From Planctomycetes bacterium RBG_16_41_13 (GTDB lineage: Bacteria; Planctomycetota; Brocadiia; Brocadiales; Brocadiaceae), in assembly GCA_001828295.1 (NCBI GenBank), contig MHYI01000095.1, positions 1-7,076 of the forward strand: a stretch of 7,076 nucleotides of DNA, in the 5' to 3' direction. Shown in pieces: positions 1-5,445 of the stretch. Made by a program: the position numbers and the translations under genes. The notes below the pieces were generated by a model. The model worked only from the letters and a program-made list of their open reading frames with translations. It searched no databases and was not told where the DNA came from. Each line of letters starts with the position of its first letter. The stretch's first letter is position 1.

Positions 1-485
1 CTCATCAGGTCAGAAAATTTTTGCAACAAATCCCAAAGGCTCACCCCTTCAAGAGGAATTTTCTCTTCATTTTCTACCGCTGTTTCTAAGGGATTTTCAT
101 AATACAAACGTTTCCATTTTCTGCCCCAATGATCCGCTTTATGAGACAAGACGATAGAAGTTTCCTTGTATTTTTTATATTCTAACAATTGTTTTACCAA
201 AGAAGTCCTTGGATCTTCAATTTCATCTTCATCTTTTATTTCGGTCTTTGGAAGGAGCATATACGATTTTATATACATTAACGTTGCGGCCATTATCAAA
301 AAATCGCCGATATTGTTCATGTCAAGCGTCTGCAATGCATCCACATAGTGCAAATAGTGTTCTGTAATCCTGGAAATAGGAATATCATAAATATTTACCT
401 CTTCCTTTTTAATCAAATAAAGGAGCAGATCAACAGGACCGTTATAAATGTCCAAATCTACTTTATAATTATCCGTTATTTCCAT
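1..485 (-). CDS. scpA: Segregation and condensation protein A (partial, C-terminus off the left edge)
   Basis: ScpA is the kleisin subunit that bridges SMC heads and binds ScpB in the bacterial condensin complex, acting in chromosome compaction and segregation. The 161 visible codons begin MEITDNYKVDLDIYNGPVDL, which matches the kleisin opening (a 'F/Y-x-GPLDLLL' motif followed by 'LI.KE.V.IYDIPI..ITEQYL'). The later 'FLIMAATLMYIKSYMLLP' segment is also characteristic of the family. Family members are usually about 240-280 residues, so roughly a third of the protein is missing. The start at 485 is supported by an AGGA Shine-Dalgarno core (494-497, read on the minus strand) eight bases upstream. 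It lies 72 bases downstream of the site-2 protease with no terminator between, so the two are probably co-transcribed. The presence of scpB beyond the left edge is expected from usual gene order but not seen. Confidence 0.93.
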   Translation of the reverse strand, partial: MEITDNYKVDLDIYNGPVDLLLYLIKKEEVNIYDIPISRITEHYLHYVDALQTLDMNNIGDFLIMAATLMYIKSYMLLPKTEIKDEDEIEDPRTSLVKQLLEYKKYKETSIVLSHKADHWGRKWKRLYYENPLETAVENEEKIPLEGVSLWDLLQKFSDLM

Positions 486-557
486 AAGGCTTATCCTGCT
501 AAAAGTAAAAGTCCTGCATTTTTCTCTGCCGCTTCAATAAAAATGCCGTCCTCCCTT

Positions 558-1190
558 TTAAGATAATCCGGAGAAAAGCCTCAGGAAGTATTTTATCGGA
601 GGGCCAAGCACCAGGCTAAGAATAGACACCCCAGTAAAATTTCCCATTACAATAAGCCCTAACAGGATAAAGGGTCCGTAACGTTCTATTTCTTTGTATC
701 GGACGGACAGTCGATACGGCAATAAGCCTTCCAGGATATGTGAACCGTCAAGAGGAAAAATTGGGATCATATTAAAAAATGCCAATGACAGGTTTACGAC
801 AATCACCGTGATTAATAAATTAAATATCATCATGGAGAGATTTGACGGCAGGGGAATATTGCGCAATAGTTGAAATGCCATGCCAAATAAAAATGCCGAA
901 ATGAAATTAGATGCAGGGCCGGCAAATGAAACAATCATGTTATCCCTGCGTGGAGTTCTAAAATTATTGGGATTTATGGGAACAGGTTTGCCCCATCCAA
1001 AACCTGCAAAAACAAAACATAACGCACCCATAATATCAATATGGGCAAGCGGGTTTAACGTTAATCTGCCTTGTAGTCTTGCGGTTGGGTCGCCACACCT
1101 GTTTGCCACCCAACCATGAAAAAATTCATGTATCGTCAACGCATAAAGGATTGCTGGTATTGTTATGATTAAATTGTTTATATTAAAAAT
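558..1190 (-). CDS. M50 site-2 protease family membrane metalloprotease, proposed AUU start
   Basis: An integral-membrane zinc metalloprotease of the M50B (small S2P/YwhC-like) group; its substrate is unknown. With the start proposed here the protein is 210 residues. A first membrane helix holds the zinc motif HEFFH (H21, E22, H25), followed by 'GWVANRCGDPTARLQGRLTLNPLAHID', which is highly typical of the family. A second conserved region 'NMIPIFPLDG' (residues 140-149) supplies the aspartate zinc ligand D148. Several further hydrophobic helices are visible. The only conventional start in this frame is TTG at 1139, which would leave just three residues before HEFFH and remove the first helix. 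Upstream codons to 1190 encode family-like sequence (LIITIPAILYAL), and the ATT at 1188-1190 sits eight bases after an AGGA (1199-1202). I therefore favour AUU initiation; the TTG start or an upstream sequencing frameshift are alternatives. scpA follows downstream. Confidence 0.88.
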   Translation of the reverse strand: MFNINNLIITIPAILYALTIHEFFHGWVANRCGDPTARLQGRLTLNPLAHIDIMGALCFVFAGFGWGKPVPINPNNFRTPRRDNMIVSFAGPASNFISAFLFGMAFQLLRNIPLPSNLSMMIFNLLITVIVVNLSLAFFNMIPIFPLDGSHILEGLLPYRLSVRYKEIERYGPFILLGLIVMGNFTGVSILSLVLGPPIKYFLRLFSGLS

Positions 1191-1198
1191 CGGTCTGT

Positions 1199-1202
1199 TC
1201 CT
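1199..1202 (-). promoter_or_regulatory. Ribosome-binding site that decides the S2P start
   Basis: AGGA on the minus strand lies eight bases before the ATT codon at 1188-1190. No comparable purine-rich site was found at a normal distance from the TTG at 1139, where the upstream bases encode the hydrophobic helix. This is the main local evidence for a non-canonical AUU start. Confidence 0.45.
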
Positions 1203-1230
1203 ATTGTTAAAATTTTAAAAATTATAAAAA

Positions 1231-1259
1231 ATATTAACACAATAAAAATATGTTGTCAA
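1231..1259 (-). promoter_or_regulatory. Sigma-70-type promoter for the S2P-scpA unit
   Basis: On the minus strand a perfect -35 box TTGACA (1254-1259) is followed after exactly 17 bases by TAATAT (1231-1236), which matches TATAAT at 4 of 6 positions. Transcription would start near 1224, giving a leader of about 34 bases to the proposed AUU start. That leader contains the AGGA ribosome-binding core. The geometry supports initiation upstream of the TTG at 1139. Confidence 0.6.
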
Positions 1260-1345
1260 GTTAGCAGAACAATTTGATTTATGCAAATTTCCTTTTATTT
1301 TAGCACAAATAGACGTATAAATTTTAATTGCATTGCATATGTGTA

Positions 1346-1519
1346 ATGAAAGCCGAATATAAAGAAACATCCGCGAAATTATACCAAAAGTACCGGAAGG
1401 CGTACAAACACAACATGGGCTATTATCAAATGTGTTGTATGTGGCCAGTGATCAAACCACCTGATATCATTGAAGATACAAAACAGATACTTGATAGAGA
1501 AAATGGCCGGATTTTATGA
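1346..1519 (+). CDS. Small ORF of unknown function, possibly a gene remnant
   Basis: This reads 57 residues beginning MKAEYKETSAKLYQKYRKAY. I do not recognise the whole protein. The opening, with a lysine- and tyrosine-rich helix, is faintly reminiscent of the N-terminus of some integrase/transposase helix-turn-helix proteins, but the expected continuation is absent; this is a weak impression only. There is no clear Shine-Dalgarno sequence before the ATG. A second short reading frame (1503-1595, 30 residues) overlaps its 3' end in another frame. That pattern would fit a frameshifted remnant, or simply chance. Confidence 0.2.
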   Translation: MKAEYKETSAKLYQKYRKAYKHNMGYYQMCCMWPVIKPPDIIEDTKQILDRENGRIL

Positions 1520-1652
1520 GGGAACCGAAAGTAAAAACGAAGCGAAACCATTAACAGAAAGGGCAAAAAAGATTTATTCATATTATCAGAGGTAAGGGAT
1601 GATGTTATTTTCCAGTGAGTCAGGGCAACAGTGTCGATAATAAGTTGTGCGG

Positions 1653-1675
1653 GTTGGGTTGAGGCGAAACCCAAC
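1653..1675. repeat. REP-like short palindrome
   Basis: GTTGGGTT (1653-1660) and AACCCAAC (1668-1675) form a perfect 8-bp stem around the loop GAGGCGA. Very similar GTTGGGTT...AACCCAAC hairpins are dispersed in many bacterial genomes, so this is probably a copy of a multi-copy extragenic repeat. It has no following T tract, so terminator function is not supported. Confidence 0.6.
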
Positions 1676-1893
1676 AAATCAGGGTTAATCCCACTTAAGA
1701 AAAGGGGAAACAGGGGATTGTATTCTTCGAAAACAATTTTTTAGATACCGGTTAAATAATATTTGATGAACGCTTCTTGTCGTCGTAAACTGTTAAAGAA
1801 ATCGCGGCGATTATTATGATACCGGCAAGCTATTTCTCACCCCTTTGTCGAAATAATTACGCTTGTATAAAGTCGGGAGACCGGTGCTCCATT

Positions 1894-1915
1894 TTTCAAA
1901 GAGCTAAAGTGTTTC
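1894..1915. repeat. Solo arm related to the 93-bp MITE
   Basis: This 22-mer agrees at 20 of 22 positions with the reverse complement of the left terminal repeat of the MITE at 5022-5114, and at 18 of 22 with its right terminal repeat. A small GC-rich imperfect hairpin (GGAG...CTCC, about 1876-1890) lies just before it, echoing the MITE's central hairpin. I could not find a matching opposite arm nearby, so it may be a decayed or truncated copy. Confidence 0.45.
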
Positions 1916-2073
1916 GAAAATGCAAAGTTTAAAAACAAACAAGGATAATTGAAAACCTGAGAGGAAAAACTGTTGTTCATTAAGAGATTTTTCCGTTTAG
2001 CCCTAACAAGACAGACAGCGAAAGCAGCTATCTCACTGCCACTTCATTGCTACCTGTTGCAGCGGGCATTATA

Positions 2074-2084
2074 CCCTGAAAGGG
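2074..2084 (+). promoter_or_regulatory. Short hairpin containing the UPF0178 ribosome-binding site
   Basis: CCCT (2074-2077) can pair with AGGG (2081-2084) across a GAA loop. AGGG is the likely Shine-Dalgarno core, six bases before the ATG at 2091. The stem is only four base pairs, so any effect on translation would be modest. Confidence 0.3.
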
Positions 2085-2090
2085 CGTTAA

Positions 2091-2543
2091 ATGCAGATAC
2101 TCGTCGATGCTGATGCGTTTCCAGGTGTGATAGTGGATATCCTGTTCCGGGCAGTTGAGCGTGTTCGCGTTCCGTTGATTCTGGTCTCGAATAAGCAACT
2201 GAGGGTTCCTCAATCTATGTACATTTCGGGTATTACTGTATCTACGGGTTTTGATGTGGCAGATAATCGTATCGTTGCGATGGTTCAACAGGGCGACCTG
2301 GTTATTACTGCGGATATACCGCTTGCATACCGTGTTGTTGAGAAGGGCGGATATGCGATTGACCCGCGAGGCGACCTCTACACAGAAGCGAACATAAAAC
2401 AGCGGCTGGCTATGCGCAATCTCCTGGATGAACTCCGGGCCGGCGGTATGATTACAGGCGGCCCATCTTCGTTTGGCCGGAAAGACATTCAGTCGTTTGC
2501 CTGCCAACTTGATCGTTTTCTGACAAAACATTGTAAGGGTTGA
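2091..2543 (+). CDS. UPF0178 (DUF188, YaiI/YqxD) family protein
   Basis: A conserved cytosolic protein of 150 residues, the usual length for UPF0178/DUF188. The family has a PIN-like fold and no firmly established reaction. Signature blocks appear in order: VDADAFP (5-11), GFDVADN (53-59), ITADIPLA (72-79), DPRGDLYTE (91-99), TGGPSSF (122-128). The conserved aspartates D6, D8, D55, D58 and D75 would suit metal binding. The usual VDADACP carries F10 here in place of cysteine. The ATG follows an AGGG site by six bases. The gene is visibly richer in G and C than pepF and the flanking intergenic DNA, which hints at separate ancestry. The GIY-YIG ORF begins 12 bases after its stop, so the two are probably co-transcribed. 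Confidence 0.93.
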   Translation: MQILVDADAFPGVIVDILFRAVERVRVPLILVSNKQLRVPQSMYISGITVSTGFDVADNRIVAMVQQGDLVITADIPLAYRVVEKGGYAIDPRGDLYTEANIKQRLAMRNLLDELRAGGMITGGPSSFGRKDIQSFACQLDRFLTKHCKG

Positions 2544-2555
2544 AGGAGCATAACA

Positions 2556-2888
2556 ATGGCATGCATGCAGTCGCTCCATGCTTCGCGCCGTTTATGCTTA
2601 TACGTGAGAAGCTTAAAAATGAATAATTGGTTTTTGTATTTGATACGATGTAAACATGGAAGATTATATACAGGCATTACCACCGATGTGGAAAGAAGAT
2701 TTGCAGAACACTCAAGTGATGATAAAAAAGGATCAAAATATTTAAGGGGAAAAGCACCTTTAACGCTGGTTATGAAAAAGAAGATTGGAAGCAGGGGTAT
2801 GGCGCTAAAGATGGAAGCAAGGGTAAAAAAACTATCAAAAATCAAAAAGGAAATGTTCGTGGAGGGTAAAATCCAAATAAATATATGA
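2556..2888 (+). CDS. GIY-YIG nuclease family protein (UPF0213/YhbQ-like)
   Basis: A single-domain GIY-YIG protein of the small YhbQ/UPF0213 type; this superfamily cleaves DNA, but the role of the stand-alone members is poorly defined. The domain starts at MNNWFLYLIRC (internal ATG at 2619), followed by LYTG (the 'YIG' half), the arginine/histidine helix 'VERRFAEH', 'SKYLRGKAPL', and 'MEARVKKLSK', whose glutamate would be the metal ligand. Two starts compete. ATG 2556 has an excellent AAGGAG seven bases upstream but adds 21 residues not typical of the family. ATG 2619 begins exactly at the domain, with a weaker GAGAAG site. I list the longer form because of its ribosome-binding site, without certainty. 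The stop overlaps the pepF start as ATGA, suggesting translational coupling. Confidence 0.88.
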   Translation: MACMQSLHASRRLCLYVRSLKMNNWFLYLIRCKHGRLYTGITTDVERRFAEHSSDDKKGSKYLRGKAPLTLVMKKKIGSRGMALKMEARVKKLSKIKKEMFVEGKIQINI

Positions 2889-4669
2889 ACAAAAATAAAC
2901 CGCGGGATCAAATAGAAGACAAATACAAATGGGATTTGTCTGTTTTGTATGCATCGGATGATTGTTGGGAAAAAGACTACCGGAAGGTGGAAAAAGGACT
3001 TTCTCAACTCATGGCGTTTAAAGGTTCTCTTGCTGATTCGGGCAAACTCGGGCAGTTCATGCAGTTTTACATTGATCATTCTGTCGTGAGAGAAAATTTA
3101 TATGTGTATGCGCATGTACGCTTTTTTGAAGATACCCGGAATGCCGTGTATGAAGAGATGAAGGGACGTATCGAACTGCTTGTTTCAAAGATTTCGGCAG
3201 AAACCGTTTTTATAAAAAAAGAGCTGTCATCTTTATCGCTTGATGATATCGATACGATGATTCATGAAAATTCTCAGCTTGCAGGGTATCGCTTCTTTTT
3301 GAAAAGCTATGCCCGATACAAACCGCACATCCTTTCGGAGGAAACTGAAACTGTTTTAGCGGAACTAGAGATTGCTTTAAAAAAGCCTGATGATGTTTTT
3401 TCGGCCTTTAATGATAACAATATTTCATTTGAGGAATTTGAACACACGGGGGAAAAAATCCACCTCTCTCATGCAAAATATGCCCAACTATTAGAATCTC
3501 CTGACCGGGATCTCCGGCAGAAGGTTTTTGATTATTACTATAGGCCTTTCCGTCAGAATATTGATGTACTGGCAAATACCTATGCTGCAAACGTACTTGC
3601 AAATATTAAGCTGGCGAAGGTGCGCAATTATGCGTCGATGCTGGAAATGTCCCTGTTTCCCGATTATGTGCCAAACAAGGTATTCAGGAATCTCGTTGAA
3701 GTCGCGAAAGAGAATATTGATGTGATCAGCGAGTTCAATGCCCTCAAACGGGAAGAACTAGGAATAGAAGCATTACACTTCTATGATAATTATGTTCCCC
3801 TGGTTAAAGATGTTGATAAAAAATATTCCTATGAAGAGGCGCGTACTTTGGTTCGCACTGCACTTGAACCGCTTGGGACTGAATATCTCAGGAAGTACGA
3901 CGCTACCGTTAGTGCACGGGTAATTGATGTTTTTGAATCTCCCGGCAAAAGATCAGGGGCGTTCTCATGGGGGAGTTATGCGAGCCTGGGATTAATTTTC
4001 TTAAATTACACGGAAAAGTTTTCGGATGTTTCAACATTTGCACATGAATTCGGCCACTGCCTGCATCGGGATTATTCCATTGAAAATCAACCATACATTT
4101 ATTATCAAAATCCTATCTTTCTGGCAGAAATAGCCTCGACATTCAATGAAGCGCTACTGTTTGATCATATGTCAAAGATTGCCGAAACCCGCGAAGAGAA
4201 GAAATTTTATCTGTATCATAATATGAAACGTATAGAGGCAACCTTCTATCGGCAGACCATGTTCGCAAATTTTGAAAAGGATATTCACGAGATGGCAGAA
4301 TCCGACAAGGTGCTGACCTCGAAAAGCATAACCGGCATTTACCTGAAAAATCTTGAAGCCTATCTGGGTAAGGGAATGGTTATTGATGAACAGTTAAACT
4401 ACGAGTGGGCAAGAATTCCTCATTTTTACAATGCCTTTTATGTCTACAAATATGCTACCAGTCTGTCCGCGGCAATAGCTTTGTCTGAGCGCGTAGCCTC
4501 CGGTGAAAAAGGCGCCGTCGAAGATTATCTGACATTTCTGGGGGCAGGGTCACACAAAGAACCGCTTGAAATACTGAAAGACGCCGGGGTCGACCTTACC
4601 GGAAAAGAAGCATATGAAGTGACGGTTAACAAATTCAGGAAATTACTGAAAGAATACAAATCATTATAA
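2885..4669 (+). CDS. pepF: Oligoendopeptidase F (M3B family zinc metallopeptidase)
   Basis: A cytosolic zinc peptidase that cleaves short oligopeptides, probably in peptide turnover. At 594 residues it is full length for PepF/M3B. The N-terminal 'EDKYKWDLSVLYASDDCWEKD' is the standard family opening, followed by the helical oligopeptidase F N-domain. The M3 catalytic domain carries HEFGH (H387, E388, H391), with the third zinc ligand E415 in 'FLAEIASTFNEALL', 23 residues after H391 as the family requires. The later 'IPHFYNAFYVYKYATSLSAA' is the conserved substrate-binding segment with tyrosine and histidine. The ATG overlaps the GIY-YIG stop by four bases. The nearest GGAGGG is 18 bases upstream, too far for normal initiation, so coupling to the upstream gene is likely. 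No signal peptide is present, and no terminator follows directly; repeats begin within about 15 bases of the stop. Confidence 0.96.
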   Translation: MNKNKPRDQIEDKYKWDLSVLYASDDCWEKDYRKVEKGLSQLMAFKGSLADSGKLGQFMQFYIDHSVVRENLYVYAHVRFFEDTRNAVYEEMKGRIELLVSKISAETVFIKKELSSLSLDDIDTMIHENSQLAGYRFFLKSYARYKPHILSEETETVLAELEIALKKPDDVFSAFNDNNISFEEFEHTGEKIHLSHAKYAQLLESPDRDLRQKVFDYYYRPFRQNIDVLANTYAANVLANIKLAKVRNYASMLEMSLFPDYVPNKVFRNLVEVAKENIDVISEFNALKREELGIEALHFYDNYVPLVKDVDKKYSYEEARTLVRTALEPLGTEYLRKYDATVSARVIDVFESPGKRSGAFSWGSYASLGLIFLNYTEKFSDVSTFAHEFGHCLHRDYSIENQPYIYYQNPIFLAEIASTFNEALLFDHMSKIAETREEKKFYLYHNMKRIEATFYRQTMFANFEKDIHEMAESDKVLTSKSITGIYLKNLEAYLGKGMVIDEQLNYEWARIPHFYNAFYVYKYATSLSAAIALSERVASGEKGAVEDYLTFLGAGSHKEPLEILKDAGVDLTGKEAYEVTVNKFRKLLKEYKSL

Positions 4670-4683
4670 GGGGAATGATTTGT

Positions 4684-4709
4684 AATGGCAAGGCGTGCCT
4701 TGCTACTAC
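4684..4709. repeat. REP-like palindrome next to an insertion
   Basis: GCAAGGC and GCCTTGC form a perfect 7-bp stem around GT, and the flanking bases extend the symmetry imperfectly (TAATGGCAAGGC against TAGTAGCAAGGC, 10 of 12). It looks like a REP-type extragenic palindrome. Its right end includes the left target duplication of the 118-bp element, meaning that element landed at the edge of the palindrome. Confidence 0.5.
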
Positions 4710-4827
4710 CAGGGTCGCGTCAAATTCTTATTTAACCAATTACAACATAAAGAATTACCGTGAATCTAAAAAACGGCTTGTTTATGGTAATATCAAAACA
4801 CTTCAACACGACTTTGACGTGGCCCTG
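4710..4827. mobile_element. 118-bp MITE-like element with 10-bp target duplication
   Basis: The element begins CAGGGTCGCGTCAAATTC (4710-4727) and ends with its imperfect inverted copy; the reverse complement of 4827-4810 reads CAGGGCCACGTCAAAGTC, agreeing at 15 of 18 positions. It is flanked exactly by a perfect 10-bp direct repeat TTGCTACTAC at 4700-4709 and 4828-4837, the hallmark of transposition. It is too short for a transposase, so it would be mobilised in trans. A duplication of this length suggests an IS4-superfamily (IS4/IS1634-like) transposase, which is an inference. A 63-codon ORF across the region (4675-4866) is not a credible gene. Confidence 0.75.
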
Positions 4828-4869
4828 TTGCTACTACAAGGAAAATGTTTTATTCCTGTGATTTAGGGA

Positions 4870-4914
4870 ATGTTTGCGTCAAAGGGGGCCGCCCCGCCTA
4901 GCGGGCGCAAACAT
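4870..4914. repeat. GC-rich hairpin repeat
   Basis: ATGTTTGCG (4870-4878) and CGCAAACAT (4906-4914) form a perfect 9-bp stem. The enclosed 27 bases are strikingly GC-rich and contain a second 5-bp stem CCCGC/GCGGG with loop CTA. A wider, gapped symmetry (AGGGAATG before, CATTGTCCCT after) also encloses the neighbouring hairpin at 4915-4937. No T tract follows, so this looks more like an extragenic repeat than a simple terminator. Confidence 0.55.
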
Positions 4915-4937
4915 ACAATTACGTGCGCCGTAATTGT
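4915..4937. repeat. Perfect 9-bp inverted repeat
   Basis: ACAATTACG (4915-4923) and CGTAATTGT (4929-4937) pair perfectly around the loop TGCGC, directly abutting the preceding hairpin. Together the two form a compact structured block between pepF and the DUF3820 gene. Confidence 0.6.
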
Positions 4938-4952
4938 CATTGTCCCTTTATT

Positions 4953-4981
4953 TTGTACAATAAAAGCCCATATTATATAAT
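4953..4981 (+). promoter_or_regulatory. Candidate promoter for the DUF3820 gene
   Basis: A perfect -10 box TATAAT (4976-4981) is preceded, with a 17-base spacer, by TTGTAC (4953-4958), which keeps only the TTG of the -35 consensus. Transcription from about 4988 would cross the 93-bp MITE and reach the DUF3820 start with a leader of about 200 bases. The region is AT-rich, so a chance match is possible. Confidence 0.35.
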
Positions 4982-5021
4982 TGGCACAGGTGAATATCTT
5001 TTTCAAAAAACCAAATTGTTA

Positions 5022-5114
5022 GTAACACTTTAGCTTTTTGAAAACTCATGTGGTGCGACGAACCTCGTCGCACTACATATGACAATTTCACGTTTCAAAA
5101 GACTAAAGTGTTAC
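5022..5114. mobile_element. 93-bp MITE with GTAA termini and 8-bp target duplication (IS66-like ends)
   Basis: The element has 22-bp terminal inverted repeats: GTAACACTTTAGCTTTTTGA at the left (5022 onward) and its near-perfect inverse at 5093-5114 (20 of 22 matches). Its centre holds a 14-bp hairpin (5048-5061 with 5065-5078, one mismatch, loop ACC). It is flanked immediately by the direct repeat AATTGTTA (5014-5021 and 5115-5122). GTAA termini with 8-bp duplications are the described signature of the IS66 family, so an IS66-type transposase acting in trans is a reasonable inference. One caution: the left flank (about 4998-5021) itself loosely resembles a decayed arm of the same repeat. Confidence 0.78.
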
Positions 5115-5187
5115 AATTGTTACGAAGCCTCTAAAATCAAGCATGGTGTCCCCGTAATTCTCTAAACGTTTTGGAAAGAAGAACAAT

Positions 5188-5400
5188 ATGTTTCCCGATA
5201 AAGAGTACCTTTTAAAGGTAGTGAAGGCGCGCATGCCTTTTGGCAAATACAAAGGGCGATTGTTGATAGATTTGCCTGAAGCTTATATTGTATGGTTTGC
5301 CCAGCAGGGATTTCCGAAAGGTGAATTAGGCAATATGCTTGAATGCGTCTACGAAATCAAGCTGAACGGACTGGAATATTTATTGAATCCACTGCGATAA
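5188..5400 (+). CDS. DUF3820 family protein
   Basis: A small cytosolic protein of 70 residues matching DUF3820, often labelled 'putative quorum-sensing-regulated virulence factor' although its function is not established. The family signature MPFGKYKG (16-23) is present, followed by 'DLPEAYIVWFAQQGFPKGELG' and the C-terminal 'EIKLNGLEYLLNPLR', the normal family layout and length. A purine-rich stretch (GGAAAGAAG) precedes the ATG. The gene stands alone between two repeat-rich gaps. A candidate promoter lies about 210 bases upstream, beyond the 93-bp MITE, so its leader may contain that element's hairpin. Nothing in the context points to a specific partner. Confidence 0.88.
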   Translation: MFPDKEYLLKVVKARMPFGKYKGRLLIDLPEAYIVWFAQQGFPKGELGNMLECVYEIKLNGLEYLLNPLR

Positions 5401-5445
5401 TTTAATATGCGTACGTTGGGGGAGGATGAGATGCTCTCTGCTTCC

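Larger units (their letters stand above)
1260..2090. other. Long intergenic region without a convincing gene
   Basis: About 830 bases separate the divergently oriented S2P and UPF0178 genes. It contains two tiny ORFs in different frames (1346-1519 and 1503-1595), a REP-like hairpin (1653-1675) and a sequence like one arm of the MITE at 5022-5114 (1894-1915). No tRNA, rRNA or CRISPR array was recognised. The 1700-1990 stretch shows stop codons in all frames and no recognisable domain. I infer a decayed region that has accumulated repeats. Confidence 0.6.

Noticed and set aside
166..566. Plus-strand ORFs of 60 and 72 codons
   Set aside because: They are antisense to scpA and its junction with the S2P gene, with no family resemblance; the minus-strand proteins are clear.
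495..580. Short open stretch between the S2P gene and scpA on the minus strand (reading ...EAAEKNAGLLLLAG)
   Set aside because: It is only about 28 codons bounded by stops, has no good start codon, and I do not recognise it. It may be a remnant of a lost gene, but the evidence is too thin.
1426..1677. An 83-codon minus-strand ORF in the long gap
   Set aside because: It starts within the REP-like hairpin and has low-complexity hydrophobic composition with no recognisable motif or ribosome-binding site.
2001..2092. Possible integron attC site before UPF0178 (CCCTAAC ... GGGCGTTAAAT, with the ATG directly after), and a TAACAATGGC motif after the gene
   Set aside because: The end motifs resemble attC cores, but the sequence between them does not fold into the required paired arms. 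The downstream site lacks a good GTTRRRY partner, and no integrase or other cassette is present.
2489..3079. A 196-codon minus-strand ORF
   Set aside because: It lies across three well-recognised plus-strand genes (UPF0178 end, GIY-YIG, pepF start) and its translation shows no domain.
4675..4866. A 63-codon plus-strand ORF after pepF
   Set aside because: It runs straight through a REP-like palindrome and the 118-bp inserted element, including both target duplications, so the reading frame is an accident of repeats.
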